A stretch of DNA of 64,000 nucleotides from Azotobacter vinelandii CA (GTDB taxonomy: Bacteria; Pseudomonadota; Gammaproteobacteria; Pseudomonadales; Pseudomonadaceae): assembly GCF_000380335.1 (NCBI RefSeq), contig NC_021149.1, positions 4,392,501-4,456,500 on the forward strand, given 5' to 3'. Positions 1 to 8,181 of the stretch are shown in pieces; the first letter of the stretch is position 1; each line of letters starts with the position of its first letter. The position numbers and the translations under genes are program-made. The notes under the pieces are model-generated. The model did not search any database, was not told the DNA's origin, and saw only the letters and a list, made by a program, of their open reading frames with translations.

Positions 1-83
1 CCGAGCAGGCGCAGGGGCTCCACCTGTGCGGCGTGCGGCGCCGTGCCGAACAGCAGGCACAGGGCCGCCAGCCAGCGCCGCAT
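1..83 (-). CDS. Start of a secreted protein of unknown function (partial, runs off the window)
   Basis: Only the first 27 codons are present. They read MRRWLAALCLLFGTAPHAAQ and then VEPLRLL, a typical Sec signal peptide (two Arg, a hydrophobic core, cleavage after an Ala-x-Ala-like site). The ATG overlaps the parE stop codon (ATGA), so the gene is translationally coupled to parE. In Pseudomonas the gene after parE often encodes a secreted phytase/esterase-like protein. That identity is only a guess from gene order, because too little sequence is visible. Confidence 0.6.
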   Translation of the reverse strand, partial: MRRWLAALCLLFGTAPHAAQVEPLRLL

Positions 84-1975
84 CAGACCAGCACCTCGGC
101 CAGGTTGCCCTTGGTTTCCAGCCAGGACTTGCGGTCGCCGGCGCGCTTCTTCGCCAGCAGCATGTCCATGACCTCGCGGGTGCCGTCGAAGTCGTCGAGA
201 GTCAGTTGCACCAGGCGGCGGGTGTTGGGGTCCATGGTGGTCTCGCGCAGTTGCAGCGGGTTCATTTCGCCGAGCCCCTTGAAGCGGGTGACCTGCGGCT
301 TGCCGCGTTTCTTCTCGGCGGTCAGGCGTTCGAGGATGCCGTCGCGCTCGGCCTCGTCGAGGGCGTAGTGGATCTCCTTGCCGAGGTCGATGCGGTACAG
401 CGGCGGCATGGCCACATGCACGTGACCGGCCTCCACCAGCGGGCGGAAGTGGCGGACGAACAGCGCGCAGAGCAGCGTGGCGATGTGCAGGCCGTCGGAG
501 TCGGCGTCGGCGAGGATGCAGATCTTGCCGTAGCGCAGTTGCGAAAGATCCGCCGAGCCGGGGTCGATGCCGATGGCCACGGCGATGTCGTGCACCTCCT
601 GGCTGGCCAGTACCTCGCCGCCGTCCACTTCCCAGGTGTTCAGGATCTTGCCGCGCAACGGCATGATCGCCTGGAACTCCTTGTCGCGCGCCTGCTTGGC
701 GCTGCCGCCGGCGGAATCGCCCTCGACCAGGAACAGCTCGGCGCGCAGCGGGTCCTGCCCGGCGCAGTCGGCCAGCTTGCCGGGCAGCGCCGGCCCCTGG
801 GTGATCTTCTTGCGCTCGACCTTCCTGCCGGCCTTGAGACGGCGGCCGGCGTTGCTGATCGCCAGTTCGGCCAGTTGCAGGCCCAGCTCGGGGTGCTCGT
901 TGAGCCACAGGCTGAAGGCGTCCTTGACCACGCCGGAGACGAAGGCCGCCGCCTCGCGCGAGGACAGGCGCTCCTTGGTCTGCCCGGAGAACTGCGGCTC
1001 GGCGAGTTTCATCGAGAGGACGAAGGCGATGCGCTCCCAGACGTCCTCCGGCGCCAGCTTGACGCCGCGCGGCAAGAGGCTCCTGAACTCGCAGAACTCG
1101 CGCATGGCGTCCAGCAAGCCCTGGCGCAGGCCGTTGACGTGGGTGCCGCCCTGGTCGGTGGGGATCAGGTTGACGTAGCTTTCCGAGCGGAACTCGCCGC
1201 CCTCGGGCAGCCACAGCAGCGCCCATTCCACCGCCTCGCGGCTGGCGGCGAAGCTGCCGGTGAAAGGCTCCTCGGGCAGGCGGGGGAAGTCGCCGACGGC
1301 ATCCGCCAGGTAGGAGCGCAGGCCGTCCTCGTAGTGCCACTCGACCTTCTCGCCGCTGCCCTTGTCCTCGAAGCCCACCGACAGGCCCGGACAGAGCACC
1401 GCCTTGGCCTTGAGCACATGCTTCAGGCGGGCGACGGAGAACCTCGGCGAATCGAAGTACCTGGCATCCGGCCAGAAATGCACGCTGGTGCCGGTGTTGC
1501 GCTTGCCCACGCTGCCGACGATCTCCAGCTCGCTGGCCTTGAAGCCGTCGGCGAAGGCCATGCGGTATTCGTTGCCGTCGCGCCTGACCCGCACCTCGAC
1601 ACGGGTCGACAACGCGTTGACCACCGAGATGCCGACGCCGTGCAGGCCGCCGGAGAACTGGTAGTTCTTGTTGGAGAACTTGCCGCCGGCATGCAGCTTG
1701 GTGAGGATCAGTTCGACCCCCGGCACGCCTTCCTCCGGGTGGATGTCCACCGGCATGCCGCGGCCGTCGTCGATCACCTCCAGCGAATTGTCCTCGTGGA
1801 GGATCACCTGCACGGATTTCGCGTGACCGGCCAGGGCCTCGTCGACGCTGTTGTCGATCACCTCCTGGGCCAGGTGGTTGGGACGCGTGGTGTCGGTGTA
1901 CATGCCCGGGCGCTTGCGCACCGGGTCGAGCCCGGAAAGGACTTCGATGGCGTCCGCGTTGTAGGTCTGAGCCAT
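83..1975 (-). CDS. parE: DNA topoisomerase IV subunit B
   Basis: ATPase subunit of topoisomerase IV, which with ParC decatenates daughter chromosomes and relaxes supercoils in the cytoplasm. The 630-residue length is normal for ParE. The GHKL ATPase part is seen as EVIDNSVDEAL near residue 40, DDGRGMPVDIH near 68 and GGLHGVGISVVNALS near 109. The TOPRIM domain shows LFLVEGDSAGGSAKQARD and the metal-binding DADSDGLHI. It follows yqiA by 12 bp and overlaps the next gene by 1-4 bp, matching the Pseudomonas cpdA-yqiA-parE order. Nothing is unusual. Confidence 0.97.
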   Translation of the reverse strand: MAQTYNADAIEVLSGLDPVRKRPGMYTDTTRPNHLAQEVIDNSVDEALAGHAKSVQVILHEDNSLEVIDDGRGMPVDIHPEEGVPGVELILTKLHAGGKFSNKNYQFSGGLHGVGISVVNALSTRVEVRVRRDGNEYRMAFADGFKASELEIVGSVGKRNTGTSVHFWPDARYFDSPRFSVARLKHVLKAKAVLCPGLSVGFEDKGSGEKVEWHYEDGLRSYLADAVGDFPRLPEEPFTGSFAASREAVEWALLWLPEGGEFRSESYVNLIPTDQGGTHVNGLRQGLLDAMREFCEFRSLLPRGVKLAPEDVWERIAFVLSMKLAEPQFSGQTKERLSSREAAAFVSGVVKDAFSLWLNEHPELGLQLAELAISNAGRRLKAGRKVERKKITQGPALPGKLADCAGQDPLRAELFLVEGDSAGGSAKQARDKEFQAIMPLRGKILNTWEVDGGEVLASQEVHDIAVAIGIDPGSADLSQLRYGKICILADADSDGLHIATLLCALFVRHFRPLVEAGHVHVAMPPLYRIDLGKEIHYALDEAERDGILERLTAEKKRGKPQVTRFKGLGEMNPLQLRETTMDPNTRRLVQLTLDDFDGTREVMDMLLAKKRAGDRKSWLETKGNLAEVLV

Positions 1976-1987
1976 GGTTGCCTTAAT

Positions 1988-2605
1988 TCAGAGTTCGGAA
2001 AAATCGAAATCGCGCCACAGCGCGGCGTCGAAGCCGGCGAAGGCGAGCAGTTCCGGCAGGCGCCCGGCGAAGCCCTGGAAACCATGGTCGCCGCCCCGCT
2101 CGACGGCCGGCGCGCAGTGCCGGTAGTAGGCCGCGGCATCCCGCCAGTCGAGGGTTTCGTCGCCGGTCTGCAGCCACACCCGGTAGCGCGCGGGGTCCCG
2201 CGGGGGCGGCACCTCCAGCTCGGCGAGCGCCGCCAGATGGTCGACGGTCAGTTCCCAGGTCTCGCCGCTGTAGTGGTTGTGCTGCGTCCCCAGACGGCCG
2301 CCGAACAGCCGGTAGGGCCGTACCGCGGGGTTGATCAGCACGGCCCGCAGGCCGTGCCGTTCGGCCAGGTGGGTCGCATAGTAGCCGCCCAGGGAGCTGC
2401 CGACCAGCGTGGGGCGCCCCAGCTCGGCGAGCAGCGTCTCGAGCTGGGCGATCGCCCGGCGCGGATGGTGGTGCAGATCCGGCACCCGCAGCCGCAGGGC
2501 CAGGCCGAGGGCTTGCATGGCACAGGTCAGTTGCCGGGCCTTGAGGGAAGCGGACGAACTGTTGAAGCCGTGGATATAGAGAATGGACGGCACGGCGCTG
2601 GGCAT
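1988..2605 (-). CDS. yqiA: YqiA-type alpha/beta-hydrolase esterase
   Basis: Small cytoplasmic esterase of the UPF0227/YqiA family, encoded upstream of parE in many gammaproteobacteria. The protein (205 residues from the chosen start) opens with SILYIHGFNSSSAS, the oxyanion-hole region. It has the nucleophile elbow LVGSSLGGYYA (GxSxG) and a late DHGFQGF stretch that could hold the catalytic His. An in-frame ATG 45 bp upstream exists, but MPSAVPSILY is preceded by a GAGAG ribosome-binding site and matches the family start. The natural substrate is not known; short acyl esters are cleaved by relatives. Confidence 0.9.
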   Translation of the reverse strand: MPSAVPSILYIHGFNSSSASLKARQLTCAMQALGLALRLRVPDLHHHPRRAIAQLETLLAELGRPTLVGSSLGGYYATHLAERHGLRAVLINPAVRPYRLFGGRLGTQHNHYSGETWELTVDHLAALAELEVPPPRDPARYRVWLQTGDETLDWRDAAAYYRHCAPAVERGGDHGFQGFAGRLPELLAFAGFDAALWRDFDFSEL

Positions 2606-2708
2606 GACTCTCGGTCGACGGTGACGGAAGGAGAAGGCTACAAGCGGCACGCGACAGTCTCAAGTCGGCCGGCCGGTTCGCCGCCGTGCGGCATGGCCCC
2701 GCCGGGCC

Positions 2709-3518
2709 TCAGTAGCCGTCCGTGGCGTAGTCGATCCGGAAGCGGTAGCCGGTCAGCCGCGACACGCCGGTGTCCAGCCGGCCGTCGGCGTGCAGGCGCA
2801 GCCAGCGGTAGCCGGGCGCCTGGTCGCTGACCGAGAAGTCCGCGCTGCCGGGCGTGAACTGCACGCAGGTCGAGGGCGAAGCGAGCAGGCGCACGCCGCG
2901 GCGCATACGGTCGAACTCCTGGTGCACATGCCCCCAGAGCAGCGCGCGCACCTGCGGGAAGCGGTCGAGCACGGCGAACAGCGCCTCGGCGTTGCGCAGG
3001 CCGATCGACTCCATCCACTGGCAGCCGACCGATACCGGGTGGTGATGCAGGCAGACCAGATGATGACGCCCGGGCGCCTCCACCAGGGCCCGTTCGAGCC
3101 GGGCCAGTTCGTCCGCGTCGAGGAAGCCGGGCACCGCGCCGGGCAGGACCGAATCGAGCAGCACCAGGCGCCAGTCGCCCAGGTCGACGACCGGCTGGCG
3201 GCACTCGCCGCCGGCGCGCGCCAGAACCTCGGGATCGTCGTGGTTGCCGGGAAGCCAGCGCAGCGGCGCGGCGAGCGGCGCGCAGATGCGCAGGAAACGG
3301 GCGTAGGAATCGGCCGAGCCGTCCTGGGAAATGTCGCCGCTGGCCAGCACCAGGTCGATGCGCGGCTGTTCGCGGCGAACCAGTTCGACCACCCGTTGCA
3401 GGCTGTCCTGGGTCTGCATGCCGAGCAGACGCGCCTCGGCGTCGGCGAACAGGTGACTGTCGGTCAGTTGCACCACCAACAGGGAAGAATCGGTAACGGA
3501 AGGGGATGGACTCGACAA
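2709..3518 (-). CDS. cpdA: 3',5'-cyclic-AMP phosphodiesterase CpdA
   Basis: Calcineurin-like metallophosphoesterase that hydrolyses cAMP and so tunes Vfr/CRP signalling. All family metal-binding motifs are present: QLTDSHLF (DxH), GDISQDGS (GD), GNHDD (GNHD) and GHVH near residue 200. The start is placed at a TTG codon (complement of 3516-3518), because a GGAG ribosome-binding site sits six bases upstream and the following residues align with CpdA proteins. The next upstream ATG would add 27 atypical residues. It is first in the cpdA-yqiA-parE order with a 103-bp gap before yqiA. Confidence 0.92.
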   Translation of the reverse strand: MSSPSPSVTDSSLLVVQLTDSHLFADAEARLLGMQTQDSLQRVVELVRREQPRIDLVLASGDISQDGSADSYARFLRICAPLAAPLRWLPGNHDDPEVLARAGGECRQPVVDLGDWRLVLLDSVLPGAVPGFLDADELARLERALVEAPGRHHLVCLHHHPVSVGCQWMESIGLRNAEALFAVLDRFPQVRALLWGHVHQEFDRMRRGVRLLASPSTCVQFTPGSADFSVSDQAPGYRWLRLHADGRLDTGVSRLTGYRFRIDYATDGY

Positions 3519-3660
3519 GACCGTCTCCAAAAGCGGAAGCGGACCAATTATCGACCCAGGCACGCGGCCTGATAAGTCCGTACAGCGGACGTGGTTCACA
3601 GAATGCCCGCGCCGGATGCCCGGTTGTGAAGCAGTTCATCATCGTCCGTCCGTATGACAG

Positions 3661-3686
3661 GGGGATGGCGCGGGCGGGCCATCCCC
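3661..3686 (-). terminator. Hairpin after the sfnG transporter operon
   Basis: A perfect 9-bp stem, GGGGATGGC and GCCATCCCC, around an 8-base loop lies just beyond the stop of the last gene of the minus-strand operon. There is no T tract, so it is a possible mRNA 3' end or a weak terminator, not a classical intrinsic one. Confidence 0.4.
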
Positions 3687-3697
3687 GGACGGGCCGC

Positions 3698-5023
3698 TCA
3701 GGCCTCCTTGGCGCAATCGCGCGGCGCGATGCCCTTCTCGGCGGCGTATTTGCGCGAGGACGCCTCGATGATCGGCCGCAGCAGGGCGCGGTCGGCCTGC
3801 ACCCAGTCGCTGATCAGCGTCCACTTCTCGCCGTCCCACTGCTGGAAGCGCACCGCGCCGCCGCCCTCGTGGTCGGAGCAGGACAGCTTGAGCGGCTGCA
3901 CCAGCCCCTTGGCGCCGAGGGCGGCCAGGCGCGCGTCGTCCAGCTCGAGATTCTCGAGGCCCCAGCGCACCTGCTCGCCGCTCAGGGGTTGCTTGCCGAA
4001 CTTCTCCTGGGCGATGCGCAGCGCCTCGACGTTGAGGATGCCGTTGACCACGCCGAGGTTGTAGTAGACGGTGCCGAAGCGCTTCGGATCGGCCAGGTCG
4101 CCCTGGCCCTTGTCGACCACCTCCTGCCTGATGCCCTGCAGTACCGGGAAGTCGCTGCCGGACGGATGGGTGGTGATGGCGATGAAGCCCTTGGCCGCGG
4201 CGCCGGCCGGCGCGGCGTCCTCCTCGGAGTTGCTCCAGATGTTGCCGATGATCCGGTTGGCCGGGAAACCGACCTTCTGCGCGGTCTTCAACGCCACCGG
4301 GTTCATCACCCCCCAGCCGCGCAGGATCACCCAGTCGGGCTTCTCGCGGCGGATGTTCAGCCACTGCGACTGCTGCTCGTTGCCCGGATGCGGCACCTCC
4401 AGCAGGGTCAGCGCGAAGCCGTATTTCTCCGCGAGGGTCTTCAACACCTCGTTGGTTTCCTTGCCGTAGGGCGAGCCGTGGTAGAGGGTGACGATCTTCA
4501 GGCCCTTGAGCCTGTCCAGGCCGCCGGCCTGCTGGCCGATGTAGTTGACGATCGCCGACACTTCGGAATACGGGTTGAGCTGCAGCGGGAAGGCATAGGG
4601 GAACACGCTGCCGTCGGTGGAGTCGGTGCGCCCGTGGTTGATGGTGATCAGCGGCAGCCTGTCGGCGGTGGAGCGGTCCAGGGTGGCGTAGGCGATGCCC
4701 ACCGACAGCGGGTTGGTGGCCGCCGCCGGCGCGCCGTTCAGGCCGCCCTTCAGGCGTTCGTAGCACTCGACGCCCTTCTCCACCACGTATTCGGTCTCGC
4801 ACTCGCTCCAGGTCAGCTTGACCCCGTTCACTCCACCGTTGGCGTTGACGTACCTGAGATAGTCGATGAAACCGCCGAAGAAACCGGTGCCGCCGGCGGC
4901 GTAGGGGCCGACCCGGTAGCTCTGCAGCGGGAAATACTGTTCGCCTCCGGCCTGCGCGGCGAAGGCCGCGCCGCCCAGGCTCAGGGCCAGCGCCAGACGG
5001 CTGGCGAAACTGCGCTCGAACAT
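3698..5023 (-). CDS. Branched-chain-amino-acid-type ABC transporter substrate-binding protein
   Basis: Periplasmic binding protein (441 residues, Peripla_BP_6/LivJ fold) serving the LivH/LivM permease encoded just upstream. The start at MFERSFASRLALALS is supported by AAGGA eight bases before the ATG and by the signal peptide it begins (cleavage near AFAAQA-GGEQ). It is one of four close paralogues in the window. All four keep the same cysteines: CETE(Y/W), ECYER, SCSDHEGGG and the C-terminal PRDC, suggesting two disulfides. The operon begins with sfnG under a sigma-54 promoter, so the ligand is more likely an organosulfur compound than an amino acid. That is inference. Confidence 0.88.
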   Translation of the reverse strand: MFERSFASRLALALSLGGAAFAAQAGGEQYFPLQSYRVGPYAAGGTGFFGGFIDYLRYVNANGGVNGVKLTWSECETEYVVEKGVECYERLKGGLNGAPAAATNPLSVGIAYATLDRSTADRLPLITINHGRTDSTDGSVFPYAFPLQLNPYSEVSAIVNYIGQQAGGLDRLKGLKIVTLYHGSPYGKETNEVLKTLAEKYGFALTLLEVPHPGNEQQSQWLNIRREKPDWVILRGWGVMNPVALKTAQKVGFPANRIIGNIWSNSEEDAAPAGAAAKGFIAITTHPSGSDFPVLQGIRQEVVDKGQGDLADPKRFGTVYYNLGVVNGILNVEALRIAQEKFGKQPLSGEQVRWGLENLELDDARLAALGAKGLVQPLKLSCSDHEGGGAVRFQQWDGEKWTLISDWVQADRALLRPIIEASSRKYAAEKGIAPRDCAKEA

Positions 5024-5087
5024 CGTGATTGTCCTTGGAAATGGATGAAGGTCGGGGCCGGAGCGGCGTCCGGTGGTGCTTGGCAAG

Positions 5088-6155
5088 TCAGTGGCGCAGC
5101 GGCCAGATCCGCGCGCGCTCGCGCAGGCGCTGCCAGAGGCGGGCGAGGCCTTCCGGCTCCTTGATCAGGAAGACGACGATCAGCGCGCCGAAAACGATCT
5201 TCTGCAGGTTTTCCAGTTGGCCGGCGTCGATCAGGCCGCCCGGCAGCAGGCCGGCGAGGTTCGACAGCAGCAGCGGGAACAGCACCATGAAGGCCGCGCC
5301 GAGGAAGTTGCCGAGAATGCTGCCCAGCCCACCGATGATGACGATGAACAGCACCTGGAACGAACGGTTGAGATCGAAGCCGTGCGGCTCCACGGTGCCC
5401 AGATAGGCGAAGGCCCACAGCGAGCCGGCGACGCCGAGGAAGAAGCCGCTGATGGCGAAGGCCAGCAGTTTGGTCTTCAACAGCGGGATGCCGATCACCG
5501 CGGCGGCGGTGTCCATGTCGCGCACCGCCATCCAGTTGCGGCCCAGCTCGCTGCGCACCAGGTTGTGGCCGAGCCAGAACAGCGCCGTCACCACGCCCAG
5601 GGTCAGCAGGTAGCGTCCGGCCGGCGTGCCGAAGTCGATGCCGAAAATCTCCAGCTTCGGCGCGCTGATCACCCCGGAGGCATCGTAGTTGGAGAACCAG
5701 CCGAAGCGGGTCAGCGCCCACGGCACGAAGAACTGCGCGGCCAGCGTCGAGACGATCAGGTAGAAACCCTTGATGCGCAGGCTCGGCAGGCCGAACAGCA
5801 GCGCCACCAGCGCGGCGACCAGCCCGCCGAGCAGCAGGCTGGCCGGCAGCGGCAGGCCCGGCACGCGCAGCTCGAAGTTGTAGGCGGCGAAGGCGCCCAC
5901 CGCCATGAACGCCGCCGAGCCCAGGGACAACTGGCCGGCGTAGCCGGTCAGCAGGTTCAGCCCCAGCCCGGCCAGCGACAGCACCAGGAAAGGAATCAGG
6001 ATGGCGCCGAACCAGTAGTCGTTGCCCAGCCAGGGCACCACGGCGAAGGCGAAGACCAGCAGCAGGGCCAGGCCGAGGCGGTCCTGGCGCAGGCGGAACA
6101 CCCGGCGGTCGTCGGCATAACGGCTGCTGAACTGGCCGGCTTCTCGATAGAGCAT
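5088..6155 (-). CDS. ABC transporter permease, LivM family
   Basis: Inner-membrane permease (355 residues) of the high-affinity branched-chain-type ABC family. Many hydrophobic segments are visible, including LVLSLAGLGLNLLTGYAGQLSLG, the family hallmark near residue 75, and FLGVAGSLWAFAYLGT near residue 265. It has an N-terminal extension of about 35 residues before the first membrane span. It lies 12 bp after livH and 64 bp before the binding-protein gene. The family normally pairs with LivH and two ATPases; only LivG is encoded in this cluster. Confidence 0.93.
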   Translation of the reverse strand: MLYREAGQFSSRYADDRRVFRLRQDRLGLALLLVFAFAVVPWLGNDYWFGAILIPFLVLSLAGLGLNLLTGYAGQLSLGSAAFMAVGAFAAYNFELRVPGLPLPASLLLGGLVAALVALLFGLPSLRIKGFYLIVSTLAAQFFVPWALTRFGWFSNYDASGVISAPKLEIFGIDFGTPAGRYLLTLGVVTALFWLGHNLVRSELGRNWMAVRDMDTAAAVIGIPLLKTKLLAFAISGFFLGVAGSLWAFAYLGTVEPHGFDLNRSFQVLFIVIIGGLGSILGNFLGAAFMVLFPLLLSNLAGLLPGGLIDAGQLENLQKIVFGALIVVFLIKEPEGLARLWQRLRERARIWPLRH

Positions 6156-6167
6156 GGGAAAGACTCC

Positions 6168-7049
6168 TTACACGCGCTCGATGGCGCGCTCGCCGAACAA
6201 CCCCGCCGGACGCACCAGCAGGAACAGCAGGGCCAGCACATAGGGGAACCAGTTCTCGATGCCGCCACCGACGAAAGGTCCCAGATAGACCTCGGCGAGC
6301 TTCTCCGAAGCGCCGACGATCAGGCCGCCGGCGATGGCCCCGCCGATCGAGGTGAAGCCGCCGATGATCAGTACCGGCAGGGCCTTGAGCACCACCAGCG
6401 ACAAGGAGAACTGCACACCCAGGCGCGCCCCCCACAGGAGACCGGCGACCAGGCCGACGAAACCGGCCACCGCCCAGACCACGGCCCAGATGCGCTGCAG
6501 GCGGATGCCCAGCGCCAGCGCCGCCAGCGGGTCGTCGGCCACCGCGCGCAGCGACAGGCCGATGCGGGTCTTGTTGAACAGCAGCGAGAGCACCGCCACC
6601 AGCACGGCGGCGGTGCCGGCGGCGAACAGGTCGAACTGCGACAGCAGCAGGCCGCCGATCTCCAGCGGCTCGTCGCCGATGCCCAGGTCCAGGCCGTGCA
6701 CCTGGGCGCCCCAGAGCGCCTGGGCGAAGCCTTCGAGCATGTACGACAGGCCGAGGGTGGCCATGAACAGGGTGATCGGCGAGCGGTTGACCAGCGGGCG
6801 CAGCACCGCGCGCTCGATCAGCAGCGCCAGCGCCACCATGGCCGCCAGGGTGACCAGAAAGGCCAGGACGAAGGGCACGCCGCGTTCGAGCAGGCTGACG
6901 AAGGTCAGCGCGGCGAACAGCACCATCGCGCCCTGGGCGAAATTGAACACGCCCGAGGCCTTGTAGATCAGCACGAAGCCGATGGCGACCAGGGAATACA
7001 TCACCCCCGCCAGCAGCCCGCCGATCAGCACTTCGAAGAAAAACTCCAT
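6168..7049 (-). CDS. ABC transporter permease, LivH family
   Basis: Inner-membrane permease (293 residues) that pairs with the neighbouring LivM. Family signatures include GGLLAGVMYSLVAIGFVLIY at the N terminus, GVFNFAQGAMV, and the cytoplasmic loop GLSLRAVADDPLAALALGI that contacts the ATPase. The start MEFFFEVLIGG has AGGAG before it. A longer in-frame start at 7115 would only add residues encoded by the upstream repeat region. The gene is separated from livG by the tandem repeat array at 7091-7360, as in the second cluster. Confidence 0.93.
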   Translation of the reverse strand: MEFFFEVLIGGLLAGVMYSLVAIGFVLIYKASGVFNFAQGAMVLFAALTFVSLLERGVPFVLAFLVTLAAMVALALLIERAVLRPLVNRSPITLFMATLGLSYMLEGFAQALWGAQVHGLDLGIGDEPLEIGGLLLSQFDLFAAGTAAVLVAVLSLLFNKTRIGLSLRAVADDPLAALALGIRLQRIWAVVWAVAGFVGLVAGLLWGARLGVQFSLSLVVLKALPVLIIGGFTSIGGAIAGGLIVGASEKLAEVYLGPFVGGGIENWFPYVLALLFLLVRPAGLFGERAIERV

Positions 7050-7090
7050 ATCCACTCCTGTCGCCTGTTGTACGCAGACGGTTGAAACGG

Positions 7091-7360
7091 CCCTCTCCCC
7101 GGCCCTCTCCCGCAAGCGGGAGAGGGAGTACAGCCCTGTCGCTCCCCTCTCCCACCTGCGGAAGAAGGAGTACAGCCCCGTCGCTCCCCTCTCCCACCTG
7201 CGGAAGAAGGAGCACAGCCCCGTCGCTCCCCTCTCCCACCTGCGGAAGAAGGAGCACAGCCCCGTCGCTCCCCTCTCCCACCTGCGGAAGAAGGAGCACA
7301 GCCCCGTCGCTCCCCTCTCCCACTTGTGGGAGAGGGGCCGGGGGAGAGGGAAAACGGCCC
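7091..7360. repeat. Tandem 42-bp repeats with a GC-rich palindrome between livG and livH
   Basis: The livG-livH gap holds the palindrome CCCTCTCCCGC/GCGGGAGAGGG (7091-7126) followed by four nearly identical 42-bp units (7129-7170, 7171-7212, 7213-7254, 7255-7296) and a diverging fifth. The array ends in the hairpin CTCTCCCACTTGTGGGAGAG near 7315-7335. Because 42 is a multiple of three, frames run open through it on both strands, but no gene is evident. Related motifs recur at 23495-24128, 32627-33058 and 40891-40914. Confidence 0.9.
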
Positions 7361-7383
7361 ACTCCCCTCCAGGAAGAAAGACC

Positions 7384-8166
7384 TCAGTGCCGCGTGCCCA
7401 GATAGGCGGCGATCACCTCGGGATCGCGGCGCACCGCGTCCGGCGGGCCGTCGCCGATCTTGCGGCCGTAGTCGAGCACCACCACGTGGTCGGAAATCCC
7501 CATCACCACGCCGATGTCGTGCTCGATCAACACCACCGTGGTGCCGAACTCGCGGTTGGTCTCGACGATGAAACGGCTCATCTCGCGCTTCTCCCCGGCG
7601 TTCATGCCGGCCATCGGCTCGTCGAGCAGCAGCAGGCGCGGCTCGGCGGCCAGCGCGCGGGCCAGCTCGACGCGCTTCTGCAGACCGTAGGGCAGCCGGC
7701 CGACGACGGCGTCGCGCCACGGCTGCAGGCGCAGGAACTCGATCACCCGCTCCGCCGCCTCGCGCTGGCGATCCTCCTCGGCGGCGGCGCCCGGCGTGCG
7801 CAGCGCCTGGCCGAGCCAGTGGCCCTGGCGCCGCAGGTTGCGCCCGGTGAGCACGTTGTCGAGCACGCTCAGGCTTCTGAACAGCGCGATGTTCTGGAAG
7901 GTCCGGGCGATCCCCAGCTCGGCGGCCTGATGCGGCCGCATCCGCGGCCGCTCGACCCGGTCGAAGCGGATCTGCCCCTCCTGCGGCCGGTACACGCCGT
8001 TGATGACGTTCAGCAGCGAACTCTTGCCCGCGCCGTTGGGGCCGATCAGCGCGCAGATCTCGCCGTCGGCCACGGCGAAACTGATATTGGAGATCGCCTT
8101 GACGCCCTTGAACGCCAGGGAAATGTTGTCCAGCTCGAGCAACGGCTGGCTCGTCGGATAGGACAT
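7384..8166 (-). CDS. ABC transporter ATP-binding protein, LivG family
   Basis: Cytoplasmic ATPase (260 residues) energising the LivH/LivM permease. Walker A is GPNGAGKSS near residue 42, the signature region is LPYGLQKRVELARAL, a departure from the usual LSxGQ, Walker B is LLLLDEP, and VVLIEHDIGVVM carries the switch His. The C-terminal VIAAYLGTRH ending is typical of LivG. The same LPYGLQ/LAYGLQ variant occurs in the paralogue at 33068-33856. No LivF lies in this cluster, so a partner may come from the livF at 24175-24951. Confidence 0.93.
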   Translation of the reverse strand: MSYPTSQPLLELDNISLAFKGVKAISNISFAVADGEICALIGPNGAGKSSLLNVINGVYRPQEGQIRFDRVERPRMRPHQAAELGIARTFQNIALFRSLSVLDNVLTGRNLRRQGHWLGQALRTPGAAAEEDRQREAAERVIEFLRLQPWRDAVVGRLPYGLQKRVELARALAAEPRLLLLDEPMAGMNAGEKREMSRFIVETNREFGTTVVLIEHDIGVVMGISDHVVVLDYGRKIGDGPPDAVRRDPEVIAAYLGTRH

Positions 8167-8181
8167 GCGCGGGGCTCCTCG

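Noticed and set aside
26-2830. Very long open frame on the plus strand across parE and yqiA
   Set aside because: It is antisense to clear parE and yqiA coding sequence. Composition is repetitive Ala/Gly/Leu/Arg as expected from the codon bias of the real genes in GC-rich DNA, and no domain is recognisable.
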